This document shows, piece by piece, positions 51,277 to 62,465 of a stretch of 64,000 nt of DNA (within the stretch, counting starts at the first letter, position 1; the number at the start of each line of letters is the position of its first letter). This stretch comes from Acidithiobacillus sp. YTS05. Lineage in GTDB: Bacteria; Pseudomonadota; Gammaproteobacteria; Acidithiobacillales; Acidithiobacillaceae. The position numbers were made by a program, and so were the translations under genes. Location of the stretch: NCBI RefSeq assembly GCF_024396695.1, contig NZ_CP094359.1:1612001-1676000 (forward strand), in the 5' to 3' direction. Below the pieces are notes generated by a model, which worked only from the letters and a program-made list of their open reading frames with translations, was not told the origin of the DNA and made no database searches.

Positions 51277-53712
51277 TCAGTGCGCCGCACCACGTTTGCC
51301 AGTGCCTTCCTCGACCGGAACGGCAGCCGCCGCCACGGCGCCCTCTTCATTGGCCGGTACCGGTTCTGGCATCCGTTCCAGGGCAATGGCAAAGACCTCG
51401 TCTATCCAGCGCACCGGTTTGATGGTCAGGGCATCGCGCACGTTTTTGGGAATATCCTGCAGATCCTTTTCATTCTCTGCCGGGATCAGCACGGTGCTGA
51501 TGCCACCGCGATGTGCTGCCAACAGCTTTTCTTTCAATCCACCAATCGGCAGCACTTCGCCACGCAAGGTAATTTCACCGGTCATCGCCACACTGGCGTG
51601 CACCGGGATACCGGTCAGCGCCGAAACCAGGGCTGTGACCATACCGATACCAGCACTTGGACCATCCTTGGGGGTGGCGCCTTCCGGCACGTGAATATGC
51701 ACATCCCGGTTCTGATAGAAATCCGGGGCAATACCGAGAATACCGGAACGGGCGCGCACCACGCTCATCGCTGCCTGGATCGACTCCTGCATGACGTCGC
51801 CCAGCTTGCCGGTGATCAGCAACTTACCCCGTCCGGGGACCACCACCGCTTCAATGCTGAGCAGTTCGCCACCCACCTCTGTCCAGGCCAGACCAGTGAC
51901 TTCGCCGATGCGATTCTCTTTCTCGGCCTTGCCAAAATCGAAGCGCTGTACGCCGAGATACTTGTCGAGATTGCGCTCGCTGATCTGTATCTTGCGGCGC
52001 TTTTTGTCGAGGAGCAGCTCCTTGACCACTTTGCGGCAAAGGCGTGCCAGTTCCCGTTCGAGATTCCGCACCCCAGCTTCGCGGGTGTAATGACGGATGA
52101 TATCCCGAATCACGGCCGTCGAGATCTGGATTTCGTCCTTCTGCAAACCGGCCTTCTCAATCTGCTTGGGCAGCAGGTACTGATTGGCGATGTGGATTTT
52201 CTCGTCTTCGGTATACCCCGAGATGCGAATCACCTCCATACGATCCATCAGCGGTGCCGGGATATTGAGGGTATTGGCAGTGGTGACGAACATGACCTCG
52301 GACAGATTGAAATCCACCTCCAGGTAATGATCGTTGAAGGTGTTGTTCTGCTCCGGATCGAGGACTTCGAGCAGGGCCGAGGCCGGATCGCCGCGAAAAT
52401 CCATGGCCATCTTGTCGACTTCGTCGAGCAACATCAGCGGGTTGCGGGTACCCACCTTGGACAGGCTCTGCACGATTTTGCCAGGCAAGGCGCCGATGTA
52501 GGTGCGGCGATGCCCGCGGATTTCCGCTTCATCGCGAACGCCGCCGAGAGACATGCGCACGAATTTGCGCCCCGTCGCTTGCGCGATGGAACGGCCGAGA
52601 CTGGTCTTACCCACCCCTGGCGGGCCCACCAGACAGAGGATCGGACCATGGCTGTTGCCGACCCGCTGCTGCACTGCGAGATATTCCAGGATCCGCTCTT
52701 TCACGTCTTCCAGGCCGTAGTGGTCGGCATCCAGAATCTCCTTGGCATGGGCCAGGTCCTGGGTCATCTTGCTGCGCTTCTTCCACGGCACGGCAACGAG
52801 CCAGTCGATGTAGTTGCGCACCACGGTGGCTTCCGCCGACATCGGACTCATCATGCGCAGCTTTTTCAGCTCTGCGTCGGCCTTGGCACGCACGTCTTTA
52901 GGCATGCCGGCCTTCTGAATCTTGCGTGCCAGCTCGTCGGCCTCGTTGCCGCCCTCCTCCGACAGATCCCCCAGCTCCTTTTGAATGGCCTTCATCTGCT
53001 CGTTGAGATAGTACTCGCGCTGGCTCTTTTCCATCTGCCGCTTGACGCGACCGCGAATCCGCTTTTCCACCTGCAACAGATCGATCTCAGACTCCATCAT
53101 GCCGAGCAGATGTTCGAGCCGCGCGCGGGTCTCGGCCTTTTCCAGGATTTCCTGTTTTTCCTCGAGCTTGAGGTTGAGATGGGCGGCCACGGTATCGGCC
53201 AGGCGCGCCGGGTCGTCGATGCTCGCGAGGGTTTGCAGGATCTCGGGCGGGATCTTCTTGTTGAGTTTGACGTAGGCCTCGAACTGCGCCTGCACCGAAC
53301 GAACCAAGGCCTCCAGCTCGCGGTCATTGGCGGTACCGGAACGCACCACGGCAATCTGCGCGCGCAGGGTCTCTTCGGCCGGCAGAAAGGCCTGGATACG
53401 GGCCCGGTCGGTACCTTCCACCAGCACCTTCACCGTGCCATCCGGCAACTTCAGCAGTTGCAGGATGGTCGCGACCGTTCCCATGCGGAAGATCCGCTCC
53501 GGCTCGGGATCGTCATCGGCGGCATTGCGCTGGGCAACGAGCAGGATCTGCTTGTCGCCGGCCATGGCGTCCTCCAGGGCGCGGATGGATTTTGGCCGTC
53601 CGACAAAGAGAGGGATGACCATAAAGGGAAACACCACCACGTCGCGCAGGGGCAGGACGGGGACGATGAGGGATTCTTCGCTCATGAGAGAACTCGTTTT
53701 GGATTCAGCCAC
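51277..53712 (-). CDS. lon: ATP-dependent protease Lon
   Basis: 811 aa. The N-terminal LON substrate domain ([23 protein letters not shown]), coiled coil, AAA+ module with Walker [12 protein letters not shown] and [16 protein letters not shown], and the C-terminal serine-lysine protease domain ([11 protein letters not shown] with the catalytic Ser, and [16 protein letters not shown] with the Lys) are all present. GTG 53712 has GGAG at good spacing; ATG 53685 is the alternative. It degrades misfolded and regulatory proteins, and would also clear labile antitoxins like those in this window. Confidence 0.98.
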   Translation of the reverse strand: MAESKTSSLMSEESLIVPVLPLRDVVVFPFMVIPLFVGRPKSIRALEDAMAGDKQILLVAQRNAADDDPEPERIFRMGTVATILQLLKLPDGTVKVLVEGTDRARIQAFLPAEETLRAQIAVVRSGTANDRELEALVRSVQAQFEAYVKLNKKIPPEILQTLASIDDPARLADTVAAHLNLKLEEKQEILEKAETRARLEHLLGMMESEIDLLQVEKRIRGRVKRQMEKSQREYYLNEQMKAIQKELGDLSEEGGNEADELARKIQKAGMPKDVRAKADAELKKLRMMSPMSAEATVVRNYIDWLVAVPWKKRSKMTQDLAHAKEILDADHYGLEDVKERILEYLAVQQRVGNSHGPILCLVGPPGVGKTSLGRSIAQATGRKFVRMSLGGVRDEAEIRGHRRTYIGALPGKIVQSLSKVGTRNPLMLLDEVDKMAMDFRGDPASALLEVLDPEQNNTFNDHYLEVDFNLSEVMFVTTANTLNIPAPLMDRMEVIRISGYTEDEKIHIANQYLLPKQIEKAGLQKDEIQISTAVIRDIIRHYTREAGVRNLERELARLCRKVVKELLLDKKRRKIQISERNLDKYLGVQRFDFGKAEKENRIGEVTGLAWTEVGGELLSIEAVVVPGRGKLLITGKLGDVMQESIQAAMSVVRARSGILGIAPDFYQNRDVHIHVPEGATPKDGPSAGIGMVTALVSALTGIPVHASVAMTGEITLRGEVLPIGGLKEKLLAAHRGGISTVLIPAENEKDLQDIPKNVRDALTIKPVRWIDEVFAIALERMPEPVPANEEGAVAAAAVPVEEGTGKRGAAH

Positions 53713-53770
53713 GCTTCACTCCAGGGTAGCGGGGAAGAAAAACTCTCCCCATGGAAGGAGGAAATGGGGG

Positions 53771-53798
53771 CCGACGCTGTCGTTTTCAACAGCGTCGG
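53771..53798 (-). other. Hairpin between clpX and lon
   Basis: A 10-bp perfect inverted repeat CCGACGCTGT/ACAGCGTCGG around an 8-base loop, 12 bases after the clpX stop. It has no T-run on the minus strand, so it may be an mRNA-stabilising or attenuating structure rather than a full terminator. Confidence 0.5.
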
Positions 53799-53809
53799 AT
53801 CAGGAAGGT

Positions 53810-55084
53810 TCAGGCAGGGTGAGAAGCATCCACCTTGGCCGCTTCATCGTAAACCAGCAGCGGCTGGTTGCCATTTTCGACGACCCCGGCATCGATCACG
53901 ACCTTTTTGATACCCGACATGGAGGGTAGCTCGTACATGGTATCGAGCAAAATATGCTCGAGAATCGAGCGCAGTCCACGCGCACCAGTCTTGCGGGTGA
54001 GGGCCTTCTTGGCAATGGCGCGCAGGGCCTCGGGGCGGATCTCGAGCTGGATGCCCTCCAGGGCAAAGAGCTTTTGATACTGCTTGACGAGGGCATTCTT
54101 GGGCTCGGTAAGGATCGTCACCAAGGCATCTTCGTCCAGTTCTTCGAGCAGGGCGAGGATGGGCAGGCGACCGACAAACTCCGGGATGAGTCCATAACGC
54201 ACCAGATCCTCGGGTTCGAGATTTTCCATCATCGTCGCCGTGGCCAAGTTTTCCTTACCTTTCTTGATCTTGGCCCCAAAGCCAATACCGCCCTTCTCCA
54301 GACGGCTGGCGACGGCCTTTTCCAGGCCGGCAAAGGCACCTCCACAAATGAAGAGGATATTGCGGGTATCGACCTGCAAAAACTCCTGCTGCGGGTGCTT
54401 GCGGCCACCCTGCGGCGGCACCGAGGCGACCGTGCCTTCGATCAATTTGAGCAGGGCCTGCTGCACTCCCTCCCCCGACACATCACGGGTGATGGAGGGA
54501 TTTTCGGACTTGCGGGAAATCTTGTCGATTTCATCGATATAAACGATGCCCGTCTGCGCCTTCTCAACGTCGTAGTCGCACTTCTGCAGCAGCTTCTGGA
54601 TGATGTTCTCGACATCTTCACCGACATAACCGGCCTCGGTCAGGGTCGTGGCGTCGGCCATGGCGAAGGGGACATTGAGCAGGCGCGCAAGGGTCTGCGC
54701 CAGCAGCGTCTTACCCGAACCGGTGGGGCCGATGAGCAGAATATTGCTCTTGTCGAGCTCCACATCGCTACCCGACCCGCCATGTTCAAGGCGTTTGTAA
54801 TGGTTGTACACTGCCACCGACAGGACCTTTTTGGCGACGTCCTGACCAATGACATAATCGTCCAGGGTCTGACGAATCTCCATCGGCTTGGGAAGCTTCT
54901 GCTCCTTGTCGCTGGCAGTTTCGTCCAAGGATTCATCCTTGACGATATCATTACAAAGCTCAATACATTCGTCGCAGATGAAGACGTTGGGTCCGGCAAT
55001 CAGCTTGCGTACTTCGTGTTGCGTTTTGCCACAAAAGGAACAACAGAGGTTCTTGTCACCACTGCTCTCGTTTTTTCCAGACAT
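53810..55084 (-). CDS. clpX: ClpX, ATP-dependent unfoldase of ClpXP
   Basis: 424 aa. The N-terminal zinc-binding domain has CSFC and CDEC pairs; the AAA+ domain has Walker [21 protein letters not shown] (pore loop) and Walker [10 protein letters not shown]; sensor/arginine-finger segments and the [14 protein letters not shown]-domain follow. It feeds substrates to ClpP, encoded just upstream. Confidence 0.98.
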   Translation of the reverse strand: MSGKNESSGDKNLCCSFCGKTQHEVRKLIAGPNVFICDECIELCNDIVKDESLDETASDKEQKLPKPMEIRQTLDDYVIGQDVAKKVLSVAVYNHYKRLEHGGSGSDVELDKSNILLIGPTGSGKTLLAQTLARLLNVPFAMADATTLTEAGYVGEDVENIIQKLLQKCDYDVEKAQTGIVYIDEIDKISRKSENPSITRDVSGEGVQQALLKLIEGTVASVPPQGGRKHPQQEFLQVDTRNILFICGGAFAGLEKAVASRLEKGGIGFGAKIKKGKENLATATMMENLEPEDLVRYGLIPEFVGRLPILALLEELDEDALVTILTEPKNALVKQYQKLFALEGIQLEIRPEALRAIAKKALTRKTGARGLRSILEHILLDTMYELPSMSGIKKVVIDAGVVENGNQPLLVYDEAAKVDASHPA

Positions 55085-55104
55085 CGCTACACTCCTGCCT
55101 GTCT

Positions 55105-55755
55105 TCAGGCACTCTCGTCATCACCGCGATGGGTGATGACGGCATCAACCAAACAATACTCTTTTGCTTCATTGGCAGACATGAAGAAATCTCGATCGAG
55201 ATCTCGCTCGATCCGTTCTTTGTCCTGACCGGTGTGATGCACCAGGATCTCGTTCAGACGCTCGCGAATCCGCAAAATCTCTTTGGCGTGGATGTCAATA
55301 TCGTGCGCCACCCCCTGAAAGCCGCCCGAAGGTTGGTGCAGCATGATCCGTGCATTGGGAAGGGCGTAGCGCTTGCCAGCGGCCCCTGCGGCGAGAAGCA
55401 CTGCCCCCATACTGGCCGCCTGCCCCACGCAAACCGTACTGACAGCGGGTCGGATGAATTGCATGGTATCGTAAATGGCCAGCCCTGCCGTCACCGAACC
55501 CCCCGGGCTGTTGATATAGAGGGCGATATCCTTTTCCGGATTTTCCGCTTCCAGAAACAGGAGCTGGGCCACTACCAGATTGGCCATCATGTCTTCCACC
55601 GGGCCGACCAGGAAAATGACTCGCTCCTTGAGCAGGCGGGAGTAGATATCAAAGGCGCGCTCGCCACGTCCGGTCTGCTCGATAACCATGGGAACATACC
55701 CCAGAGCCCGCGTTTCCAGCATATTTTCGTCCTGCAATATCCGCTTCATCACCAC
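55105..55755 (-). CDS. clpP: ClpP protease subunit
   Basis: Serine peptidase of 216 aa: Ser in [11 protein letters not shown], His in [11 protein letters not shown] and the downstream catalytic Asp; [12 protein letters not shown] is the substrate-binding loop. GTG 55755 lies close to GGAGG; ATG 55749 is equally good, and ATG 55722 would match the shorter propeptide of other ClpPs. Order tig-clpP-clpX-lon is the conserved one. Confidence 0.97.
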   Translation of the reverse strand: MVMKRILQDENMLETRALGYVPMVIEQTGRGERAFDIYSRLLKERVIFLVGPVEDMMANLVVAQLLFLEAENPEKDIALYINSPGGSVTAGLAIYDTMQFIRPAVSTVCVGQAASMGAVLLAAGAAGKRYALPNARIMLHQPSGGFQGVAHDIDIHAKEILRIRERLNEILVHHTGQDKERIERDLDRDFFMSANEAKEYCLVDAVITHRGDDESA

Positions 55756-55776
55756 TGCCCTCCAGGTTATCCTGCT

Positions 55777-57057
55777 TCAGCCCTCACTGCCTGTGCCAGC
55801 GCGACCACCAATCAGGTCCTGAAACCCGATCTTCTGTTCTTCCACTGTAACACGCTCCAGCAGCCAGTCCACTACCGCATCCTCCAGGACCATCGATTCC
55901 AGATTTTCCATCCGTTCTTGATCCTTGCGATACCAGGCCATGAACTCACGCGGGTCTTCGTACTGCTCGGCCATTTCCGCCAGGGCCTGCTCCATCTTTG
56001 CGCTTGCTGCACGCAGTTGCTGCTGGCGAGCCAATTCGGAGAGGATAAGACCCAAGCGCACGCGCTTTTCCACTTCGGCAACCTGCTCCGCACTGAGTTC
56101 ACCCTCTCGACCCTGCTTTTGCCGCTCCGCCTCTTGCTCAAGCAACGCCTTGGGTACTTCGATTACGTTGGCGGCCAGCACTTCCTGCATCAGTCCTGCC
56201 TTGAGCTGCTGACGGCTGAGTCGCTCGGCTTCGCGCTGGAGATTGGCACGCACTTCTTCCTGCAGAGTCGTAACGTCGCCATCCTCGATACCCAGGGAGC
56301 GCGCGAACTCGCTGTCCAGCTCAGGCAGTCGTGGCTCGGCAATGTCCTTCACCCGCACCAGAAAATCCGCCATTTTGCCAGCCAGTTCGGCCACTGGATA
56401 CTCTGCCGGGAAGGGGACGGCAACCTGCTTTTCCTCTCCTGCAGACATCCCAATCAAGGCATTTTCCATCTCCGGCAAAAGACGCCCCGCGCCGATGAGA
56501 ACCGGATAATCATCCATGGTTCCGCCAGCAAAGGGTTCGCCATCGATCTTGCCGACAAAATCGATCAGCACGCGATCCTGGGCCTGCGCTGCCCGTTGCA
56601 CCGAGACGTAGTCCTGGCGCTGCTGGCGCATGACGGTGAGCGTGCGTTCGACGTCCTCGTCGGTAATTTCCACGACATTGCGCGTCAGCGAGGCGCTAGG
56701 CGTCTGCGGGGTAAACTCTGGATAGACTTCGACCACCGCGGTAAAGATCAGGTCCTGTCCCGGCGCCCCCTGCTCGACGTTGACCTCAGGCCGCGCTACC
56801 GGGCGCAGTTCGTGGCTGCGCAGGGCATTGGCATACTGTTCGTTGATCAACTCGTCGAAGGCCTCGAGCAGGGCATCACGTCCAAACTGGCGCTCGACCA
56901 CCGGCATCGGTACCTTGCCCGGGCGAAACCCCGGCAAGCGGGCATGTTTCGCCTTGTGGCGCAGGGATTCCTTGTAATGTGCTTCGACATCGGCGGCAGG
57001 CACCGTAAAACGCATATGCCGCTGCAACGGCGCATCGGCTGGGGTACTCAACTCCAT
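55777..57057 (-). CDS. tig: Trigger factor
   Basis: 426 aa from ATG 57057, chosen because MELSTPADAPLQRHMRFTVPAADV aligns with the family's normal start and AAGGA is 8 bases upstream; the frame opens at 57093. The ribosome-binding tail motif is in ARLPGFRPGKVPMPVVERQFG; the FKBP-type PPIase domain (RVLIDFVGKIDGEPFAGGTMDDYPVLIGAG) and the C-terminal chaperone domain follow. It is a ribosome-associated chaperone. Confidence 0.97.
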   Translation of the reverse strand: MELSTPADAPLQRHMRFTVPAADVEAHYKESLRHKAKHARLPGFRPGKVPMPVVERQFGRDALLEAFDELINEQYANALRSHELRPVARPEVNVEQGAPGQDLIFTAVVEVYPEFTPQTPSASLTRNVVEITDEDVERTLTVMRQQRQDYVSVQRAAQAQDRVLIDFVGKIDGEPFAGGTMDDYPVLIGAGRLLPEMENALIGMSAGEEKQVAVPFPAEYPVAELAGKMADFLVRVKDIAEPRLPELDSEFARSLGIEDGDVTTLQEEVRANLQREAERLSRQQLKAGLMQEVLAANVIEVPKALLEQEAERQKQGREGELSAEQVAEVEKRVRLGLILSELARQQQLRAASAKMEQALAEMAEQYEDPREFMAWYRKDQERMENLESMVLEDAVVDWLLERVTVEEQKIGFQDLIGGRAGTGSEG

Positions 57058-57130
57058 GACTTGATCCTTTCTCTGCTGTGTTTCCATGGTCATAGGACCA
57101 TCCTAAGACCTTGACCGAATTTGCTCAACT

Positions 57131-57736
57131 TCAACGCAAGCCGCGGCTCCCGGGCTTGACTGCCGGTGAACCCGCGGCACAGAGGGGACAGTTGGCCGCC
57201 TCCCAGGTCTGCACGGGCAAACGAAGCAGCGGATAATACGGCACTCCGTCGAAATCCGGAATGCCCCCACTGCTACGGTCGATGATTGCCGATACTGCCA
57301 GTACTTTTCCCCCACCGGACTGCACCACGGCGATGCATTCGCGGGTGGAGCCACCGGTAGTGGTAATGTCTTCGACCACCAGCACCCGTTCGCCGGGATC
57401 GAGGGCAAAGCCACGCCGCAGGCTCATCTGTCCGCCCTCCCGCTCGGTAAAGAAGGCGCGCACCCCCAGGGCCCGTCCGCACTCATGGGCAACGATGACC
57501 GCGCCCATGGCCGGACCGACAACCGCGGTGATCTGTGCACGCAATGCCGCGGGGATACCGGCGACCATCGCCTCGGCGACCTGGGCAGCGTGCTCGGGAT
57601 GCTGCAAAACCCGAGCCGATTGCAGATAGGTATCGCTGTGCAAACCCGAGGAAAGCAAAAAGTGACCGTGCAGGAGGGCGCCGTCCTGCTCATACAGGGC
57701 GACAAGTTGATCGGGATTGAGCATTGGCTTCACCAT
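57131..57736 (-). CDS. pyrE: Orotate phosphoribosyltransferase
   Basis: 201 aa, converts orotate and PRPP to OMP. The PRPP-binding motif is VLVVEDITTTGGSTRECIAVV, with ITAVVGPAMGAVIVAHECGRALGVRAFFTEREGG upstream. The C-terminus (NCPLCAAGSPAVKPGSR) carries a CPLC motif. It is followed by tig and preceded by pyrF, 27 bases upstream, so both pyrimidine genes are one unit. Confidence 0.96.
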   Translation of the reverse strand: MVKPMLNPDQLVALYEQDGALLHGHFLLSSGLHSDTYLQSARVLQHPEHAAQVAEAMVAGIPAALRAQITAVVGPAMGAVIVAHECGRALGVRAFFTEREGGQMSLRRGFALDPGERVLVVEDITTTGGSTRECIAVVQSGGGKVLAVSAIIDRSSGGIPDFDGVPYYPLLRLPVQTWEAANCPLCAAGSPAVKPGSRGLR

Positions 57737-57763
57737 TTATCGTTTCTCCACAATGGAACGGGC

Positions 57764-58462
57764 CTACCGTACACTCGCCGCGGCCATATCGGCAACGATC
57801 GCGGCGACGACGGCACCGGGATCGGGGGCGGCCGTAATCGGTCTTCCGATCACCAGGTAATCGGCGCCTTGGGCCAGGGCCGCAGCGGGGGTGAGGACAC
57901 GCCGCTGGTCGTCCCGGGCAAAGCCCGCGGGACGAATTCCCGGTGTAACGCGTAGCAAAGCCGGCAGCTCCTGCCGCAATTGCCCAGCCTCCTGGGCAGA
58001 GCATACAACACCGGCGAGCCCGGTCTCCGCGCTCAGTGCGGCGAGCCGTCGCACCTGTTCGGCGGGCTTGCTGTGGCAACCAATCTCTTCCAGATCAGCA
58101 GCATCCAGACTGGTGAGGACAGTAACGGCAATCAGCAGCGGCGGCGCAGCACTGACGGACACGGCCTCCCGCGCCGCTTCGAGCATTGCCCGCCCGCCGC
58201 TGGCATGCACATTGAGCATCCATACGCCCAGCTCGGCTGCCGCCCGACAGGCGCCGGCAACAGTTGCCGGGATGTCATGAAACTTCAGATCCAAAAATAC
58301 CTGAAAGCCGCGCGCCTGCAGATTTTCCACCACTGCCGGGCCGGCGCGGGTAAACAGCTCCTTGCCGACCTTTACCCGGCATTGTTGCGGGTCAAGACGA
58401 TCGGCCAAAGCGAGGGCCGATGGAGCGTCCGGAAAATCGAGAGCTACGATGAGTGGGGTCAT
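57764..58462 (-). CDS. pyrF: Orotidine 5'-phosphate decarboxylase
   Basis: 232-aa TIM-barrel enzyme making [31 protein letters not shown] and the catalytic [17 protein letters not shown] (DxKxxDI) are present; later PGIRPAG and [10 protein letters not shown] bind phosphate. ATG 58462 overlaps the lapB stop (ATGA); the frame upstream of it lies inside lapB and is rejected. Confidence 0.97.
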   Translation of the reverse strand: MTPLIVALDFPDAPSALALADRLDPQQCRVKVGKELFTRAGPAVVENLQARGFQVFLDLKFHDIPATVAGACRAAAELGVWMLNVHASGGRAMLEAAREAVSVSAAPPLLIAVTVLTSLDAADLEEIGCHSKPAEQVRRLAALSAETGLAGVVCSAQEAGQLRQELPALLRVTPGIRPAGFARDDQRRVLTPAAALAQGADYLVIGRPITAAPDPGAVVAAIVADMAAASVR

Positions 58463-59604
58463 GCTGCCAGTCCTCCGCTGCGAAAGGTGTCCCAATGGCG
58501 ACAGCTGGGGCAGCGCCAATAAAATTCTGCGGTCTGGTAGCCACACTGCTGGCAGTGAAAGAGCCCGTCGGCAAGGGGCAATTCCGCAATTGCCCGCTGC
58601 ATTTGCGGTACGACGGCGGCAGCATCGCCGCCGGCGCGCAGATAGAGTTGCAGGACGACCCGATCATCGCCGTTACGCAGCTTATCCTGCAGTAACGCGA
58701 TAACTTTTGCGTCTCCTTCCACCTGACGGACAGCCTCCACAAGCCGCGGCAGCAGGAGAGAGGCACTGTCTGCCAGAGTCAGCAATTGCGCGCGCCAGGC
58801 GCGGCAATCCAGCGACGCTTCGCAGTTGCGCAGGGTTTCCAGATACGGTACCAGAATCTGCGCCAAGACCGCGAATCGGTCAGGCTGCAACAGCGTCGAC
58901 CAATGGCGCGCCGCAACTTCCCAATCACGCTGCCCATGGGCAATACGACCACGCAGCAGGACGAGCCGGGGACACTGCGCATCTGCCCGTTCCGCTTCGC
59001 TCAGATAGGTTTCAATGGCTTCCTTGCGGCGCAACCCCTCTTCCGCAAGCTCACAGTAGAGCAAGGCGATAATCCGGTTCTGTCCCGTCTGGCCACGCTC
59101 ACGCAATGCTCGCCGCGTGCGTATGGCCTGCTCCCAGTCGCCGCCCAACTCATAGACCTCCGCCAGGAGTTCGCGCGCCGGCAACGAGTCACCGTCCTTG
59201 CGCAACAAATCCACCAAAATCGCCTCAGCACGATTGAGAATTCCGGCCTTGAGATAGTCGCGGGCCATTTCCAGCAGCACTTCCTGCTTGCCGACAAGGT
59301 CCAGCTCTTGCTGATCGAGCAGATGTTGATGCACGCTGAGCGCGCGTTCGAGCTCACCGCGACGTCGGAACATGCGCCCCAGGGCCAGCAGCAGCTCGGA
59401 ACTCTCCGGGTAGCGGCGCAGGGCGTCGAGGAAGGTTTTGACCGCCTCGTCGTTGCGTTCGCCAAGAAGGTGCCCCAAACCCTGCACATAGGCACGCGGC
59501 AATGGAACTGGCGTCGGGCGACGGACACGACGGGCGGAAACCCACCAACCTGCCAAAAAGGCGATTGGAAGCAGCAGAAACAGGGCCAGGGTCAGCGTAC
59601 CCAT
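58459..59604 (-). CDS. lapB: LapB (YciM), TPR regulator of LPS synthesis
   Basis: 381 aa. One N-terminal helix ([19 protein letters not shown]) anchors the protein; about eight TPR repeats fill residues 35-340; the C-terminal rubredoxin-type knuckle has two CxxC pairs ([18 protein letters not shown]). LapB directs FtsH to LpxC and coordinates LPS assembly. Its ATGA overlap with pyrF and position after ihfB are conserved. Confidence 0.95.
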   Translation of the reverse strand: MGTLTLALFLLLPIAFLAGWWVSARRVRRPTPVPLPRAYVQGLGHLLGERNDEAVKTFLDALRRYPESSELLLALGRMFRRRGELERALSVHQHLLDQQELDLVGKQEVLLEMARDYLKAGILNRAEAILVDLLRKDGDSLPARELLAEVYELGGDWEQAIRTRRALRERGQTGQNRIIALLYCELAEEGLRRKEAIETYLSEAERADAQCPRLVLLRGRIAHGQRDWEVAARHWSTLLQPDRFAVLAQILVPYLETLRNCEASLDCRAWRAQLLTLADSASLLLPRLVEAVRQVEGDAKVIALLQDKLRNGDDRVVLQLYLRAGGDAAAVVPQMQRAIAELPLADGLFHCQQCGYQTAEFYWRCPSCRHWDTFRSGGLAA

Positions 59605-59618
59605 GGCAGCGGCGACAA

Positions 59619-59915
59619 CTAACTTACGGACGCAGGGGCGTAGTCGACCTGCTCACGCAACTCCTTGCCGGCCTTGAAATGCGGCACCCGTTTTTCCGGC
59701 ACTCGTACCGATTCGCCAGTGCGAGGATTGCGCCCCACCTTCTCCGGACGAATATGCAGGGAAAAGCTTCCGAAGCCCCGGATCTCGATCCGTTCATCCT
59801 GCTGCAAGGCGTCGCTCAGATATTCGAGAATGTGGCGAGTGGCATTTTCAATATCCCGCGGCGGCAACAGTGGGTGTTTCGCACTGATATATTTGATCAA
59901 TTCTGACTTTGTCAT
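59619..59915 (-). CDS. ihfB: Integration host factor subunit beta
   Basis: 98 aa from ATG 59915: TKSELIKYISAKHPLLPPRDIENATRHILEYLSDAL, RIEIRGFGSFSLHIRPEKVGRNPRTGESVRVPEKRVPHFKAGKELREQV. The RNPRTGE arm bends DNA. The usual partner gene ihfA is not in the window. It lies between rpsA and lapB as in other gammaproteobacteria. Confidence 0.97.
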   Translation of the reverse strand: MTKSELIKYISAKHPLLPPRDIENATRHILEYLSDALQQDERIEIRGFGSFSLHIRPEKVGRNPRTGESVRVPEKRVPHFKAGKELREQVDYAPASVS

Positions 59916-59947
59916 TGGCAATCCTCCCAATCTGCAGGAAAGAAGCA

Positions 59948-59975
59948 GGCCATCGAACACGGCAGGTCGATGGCC
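59948..59975 (-). other. Hairpin between rpsA and ihfB
   Basis: A 9-bp inverted repeat GGCCATCGA/TCGATGGCC around a 10-base loop, 16 bases after the rpsA stop. There is only a weak T-rich stretch (TGCTTCTTT) after it on the minus strand, so partial termination or mRNA processing is more likely than full stop. Confidence 0.5.
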
Positions 59976-59990
59976 ACCCAGAGGGCGAAC

Positions 59991-61703
59991 TCAGCCCTCT
60001 TCTTCCTGCTTGCGCTTGAGCTGCTCCTTGATCAGGTCGCCGAGGCTCGTGGTGCCGGTGGCGGCGCTGCGCGCATACTGCTGTACCAGGGCTGCCTGGT
60101 CTTCCGAAGATTGGCTGTGTACTGCTTCGCGCGCCTTGCTGCCCAAGGTCAAGCTGCGATTTTTCCGGTCCACCACGGCGATCGCGACGCGCACCGGGCT
60201 TCCCTCTTGCAGCTGCGTACCCTTGGCGATCTCGCGCGTGGGGAGAAATCCTTCGACCCCTTCCGCCAGACGCACCAGGACCCCCTTACCGTCGACGCTA
60301 ATGACTTCGCCGTCGAGCATCTCGCCCTTGTCATTGGCCGCCACAAACTGAAGGAATGGATCGTTTTCGAGCTGCTTGATGCCCAGGCTGATACGCTCCC
60401 GCTCGGGATCGATACTGAGCACCACGGCATCCACCGAGTCGCCTTTCTTGAAGTCGCGAACGGCCTCTTCGCCGGGACGATCCCAGGACAGGTCGGAGAG
60501 ATGGATGAGACCGTCAATGCCACCGTCCAGACCAATGAACACGCCGAAGTCGGTAATGCTCTTGATCTGCCCGGATACCCGGTCGCCCTTCTGGAAGTTG
60601 TCGGAAAAGTCTTCCCACGGATTGGGGAGACATTGTTTGATGCCCAGGGAGATACGGCGACGATCTTCGTCGATATCGAGTACCATGACCTCCACTTCCT
60701 GGCCCAGATGCAGCGCCTTGGCCGGATTGACGTTCTTGTTGGTCCAGTCGATCTCGGAGACGTGCACCAGGCCCTCGACGCCGTCCTCGATTTCGACAAA
60801 CGCACCATAGTCGGTGATGTTGGTGACCTTGCCAAAAATACGGGTGTGTTCGGGGTAGCGACGGGCGATGTCCTGCCAGGGATCGGCACCCAACTGCTTC
60901 ATGCCCAGGGAGATGCGGCCACGCTCGCGGTCGAACTTGAGGACAATGACTTTGACCTCGTCACCGGCGTTGACCACTTCGCTGGGATGCTTGACGCGAC
61001 GCCAGCCCATGTCGGTGATATGCAGCAGCCCGTCGATGCCACCCAGATCGATGAAGGCACCATAGTCGGTAAGATTCTTGACCACACCTTGCAGGATCGC
61101 GCCCTCCTGAATGCTTTCCAGCAGCTGGCCGCGCTCGGCACTCTGCTCCTGCTCGACCACCGCACGCCGCGAAACGACGACGTTGTTGCGCTTGCGATCG
61201 AGCTTGATGATCTTCATCTCCAGCTCTTTGCCTTCCAGATAGGCAACATCGCGCACCGGACGCACGTCCACCAAGGAGCCGGGAAGGAAGGCGCGCACAC
61301 CGTCGATGCTGACGGTAAAGCCGCCCTTCACCTTGCCGGTGAGGAAGCCCTTGACCACCGCATTGTCGGCAAAGGCCGCCTCGAGCTCTTCCCAGGTCTT
61401 GGCGCGCCGCGCCTTCTCGCGCGACAGACGGGTTTCACCCATGCCATCTTCGACGGACTCCAGACAGACCTCCACCTGGTCACCAACCTGGACTTCCAAG
61501 GCGCCTTCGGCATTGCGAAACTGCTCGGCGGGAATGGGTCCTTCGGATTTGAGCCCGACATCGACCATGACGATGTCGTTGTCGACCCGGGTCACGGTAC
61601 CGACGAGCAGGTCACCGGGCTTGAGGCCCTGGGAGCTTTCACTCTCGGCAAAGAGTTCGGCAAAACTGGGTTCGGACTGCACTTCACTGTGTAGGGTGGT
61701 CAT
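59991..61703 (-). CDS. rpsA: 30S ribosomal protein S1
   Basis: 570 aa with six S1 (OB-fold) repeats, the full bacterial S1 layout; examples are [54 protein letters not shown] and [27 protein letters not shown]. It melts mRNA structure during initiation. cmk lies 60 bases upstream, the usual cmk-rpsA order. Confidence 0.98.
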   Translation of the reverse strand: MTTLHSEVQSEPSFAELFAESESSQGLKPGDLLVGTVTRVDNDIVMVDVGLKSEGPIPAEQFRNAEGALEVQVGDQVEVCLESVEDGMGETRLSREKARRAKTWEELEAAFADNAVVKGFLTGKVKGGFTVSIDGVRAFLPGSLVDVRPVRDVAYLEGKELEMKIIKLDRKRNNVVVSRRAVVEQEQSAERGQLLESIQEGAILQGVVKNLTDYGAFIDLGGIDGLLHITDMGWRRVKHPSEVVNAGDEVKVIVLKFDRERGRISLGMKQLGADPWQDIARRYPEHTRIFGKVTNITDYGAFVEIEDGVEGLVHVSEIDWTNKNVNPAKALHLGQEVEVMVLDIDEDRRRISLGIKQCLPNPWEDFSDNFQKGDRVSGQIKSITDFGVFIGLDGGIDGLIHLSDLSWDRPGEEAVRDFKKGDSVDAVVLSIDPERERISLGIKQLENDPFLQFVAANDKGEMLDGEVISVDGKGVLVRLAEGVEGFLPTREIAKGTQLQEGSPVRVAIAVVDRKNRSLTLGSKAREAVHSQSSEDQAALVQQYARSAATGTTSLGDLIKEQLKRKQEEEG

Positions 61704-61763
61704 AAAATTCGCTAAACCTCGTGATGGAGCGCTGCTCTGCCCCGATACATGCTGTAACTGCCA

Positions 61764-62465
61764 TCATTGGCAACAAAAAAACTCCCCGAGGGCGTCACGC
61801 GTCCACCCTTCGAGAACCCGAAAAGTCTGTTCAATGGTCTGACCGCTATTGTCCAGAACGCGCGCATCCGGTGCAGGCACCAGAGGCGCGACACTGCGCT
61901 CGCGATCACGGCGATCGCGCTCGGCGATCTCCCTTTCAACCTGCGCGAGAGTAGCACTAGCTCCCTGTTCTAGCAACTGTTTTAGGCGCCGCTTGGAACG
62001 TTCTTCGACACTTGCAGTAATAAATACCTTGAGGGGCGCATCAGGAAACACCACCGTTCCCATATCGCGACCGTCAGCTACAAGACCGGGCGGCTGGCGG
62101 AAATCCCGTTGCCGTTGCAGCAGTGCGCGCCGCAGATCCGCAATCACGGCCAGTTGCGAGGCACGCTGTCCCGCCTCGGCACTACGTAATTCCTCGGTAA
62201 CATCCTCGCCATGGAGGAACGCATGGGTCGCAGCGTCCTGTTCTGCAAAATGCAACGGCAGATCCCGCGCCAGGGCAATCAGTGGCACCTCATCCAGCGG
62301 CTGCGCCTGGAGCAGGCCAGCACGCGCCGCCGCCAGCCCCGCGGCGCGATAGATCAAGCCACTGTCGAGTAAATGCCAACCGAGGCGCGCGGCGAGCAGT
62401 CGGCTGAGGGTACCCTTGCCGACGCCACCAGGGCCATCGATGGTGATGACCGGAACGTTGCTCAT
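61764..62465 (-). CDS. cmk: Cytidylate kinase
   Basis: 233 aa from ATG 62465 (MSNVPVITIDGPGGVGKGTLSRLLAARLG, Walker A GPGGVGKGT). VADGRDMGTVVFPDAPLKVFITASVEERSKRR is the CMP-kinase signature. It phosphorylates CMP and dCMP. The ATG overlaps the aroA stop; the frame upstream to 62546 lies in aroA and is not used. Confidence 0.97.
   Translation of the reverse strand: MSNVPVITIDGPGGVGKGTLSRLLAARLGWHLLDSGLIYRAAGLAAARAGLLQAQPLDEVPLIALARDLPLHFAEQDAATHAFLHGEDVTEELRSAEAGQRASQLAVIADLRRALLQRQRDFRQPPGLVADGRDMGTVVFPDAPLKVFITASVEERSKRRLKQLLEQGASATLAQVEREIAERDRRDRERSVAPLVPAPDARVLDNSGQTIEQTFRVLEGWTRDALGEFFCCQ

Noticed and set aside
51280..53910. An 876-aa plus-strand open frame across lon
   Set aside because: Shadow of lon on the opposite strand: His/Gln-rich translation, no family; lon is complete on the minus strand.
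55129..57114. A 661-aa plus-strand open frame over clpP and tig
   Set aside because: Shadow of two well-recognised minus-strand genes.
59970..61694. A 574-aa plus-strand open frame over rpsA
   Set aside because: Shadow of rpsA; its apparent repeats mirror the S1 repeats.
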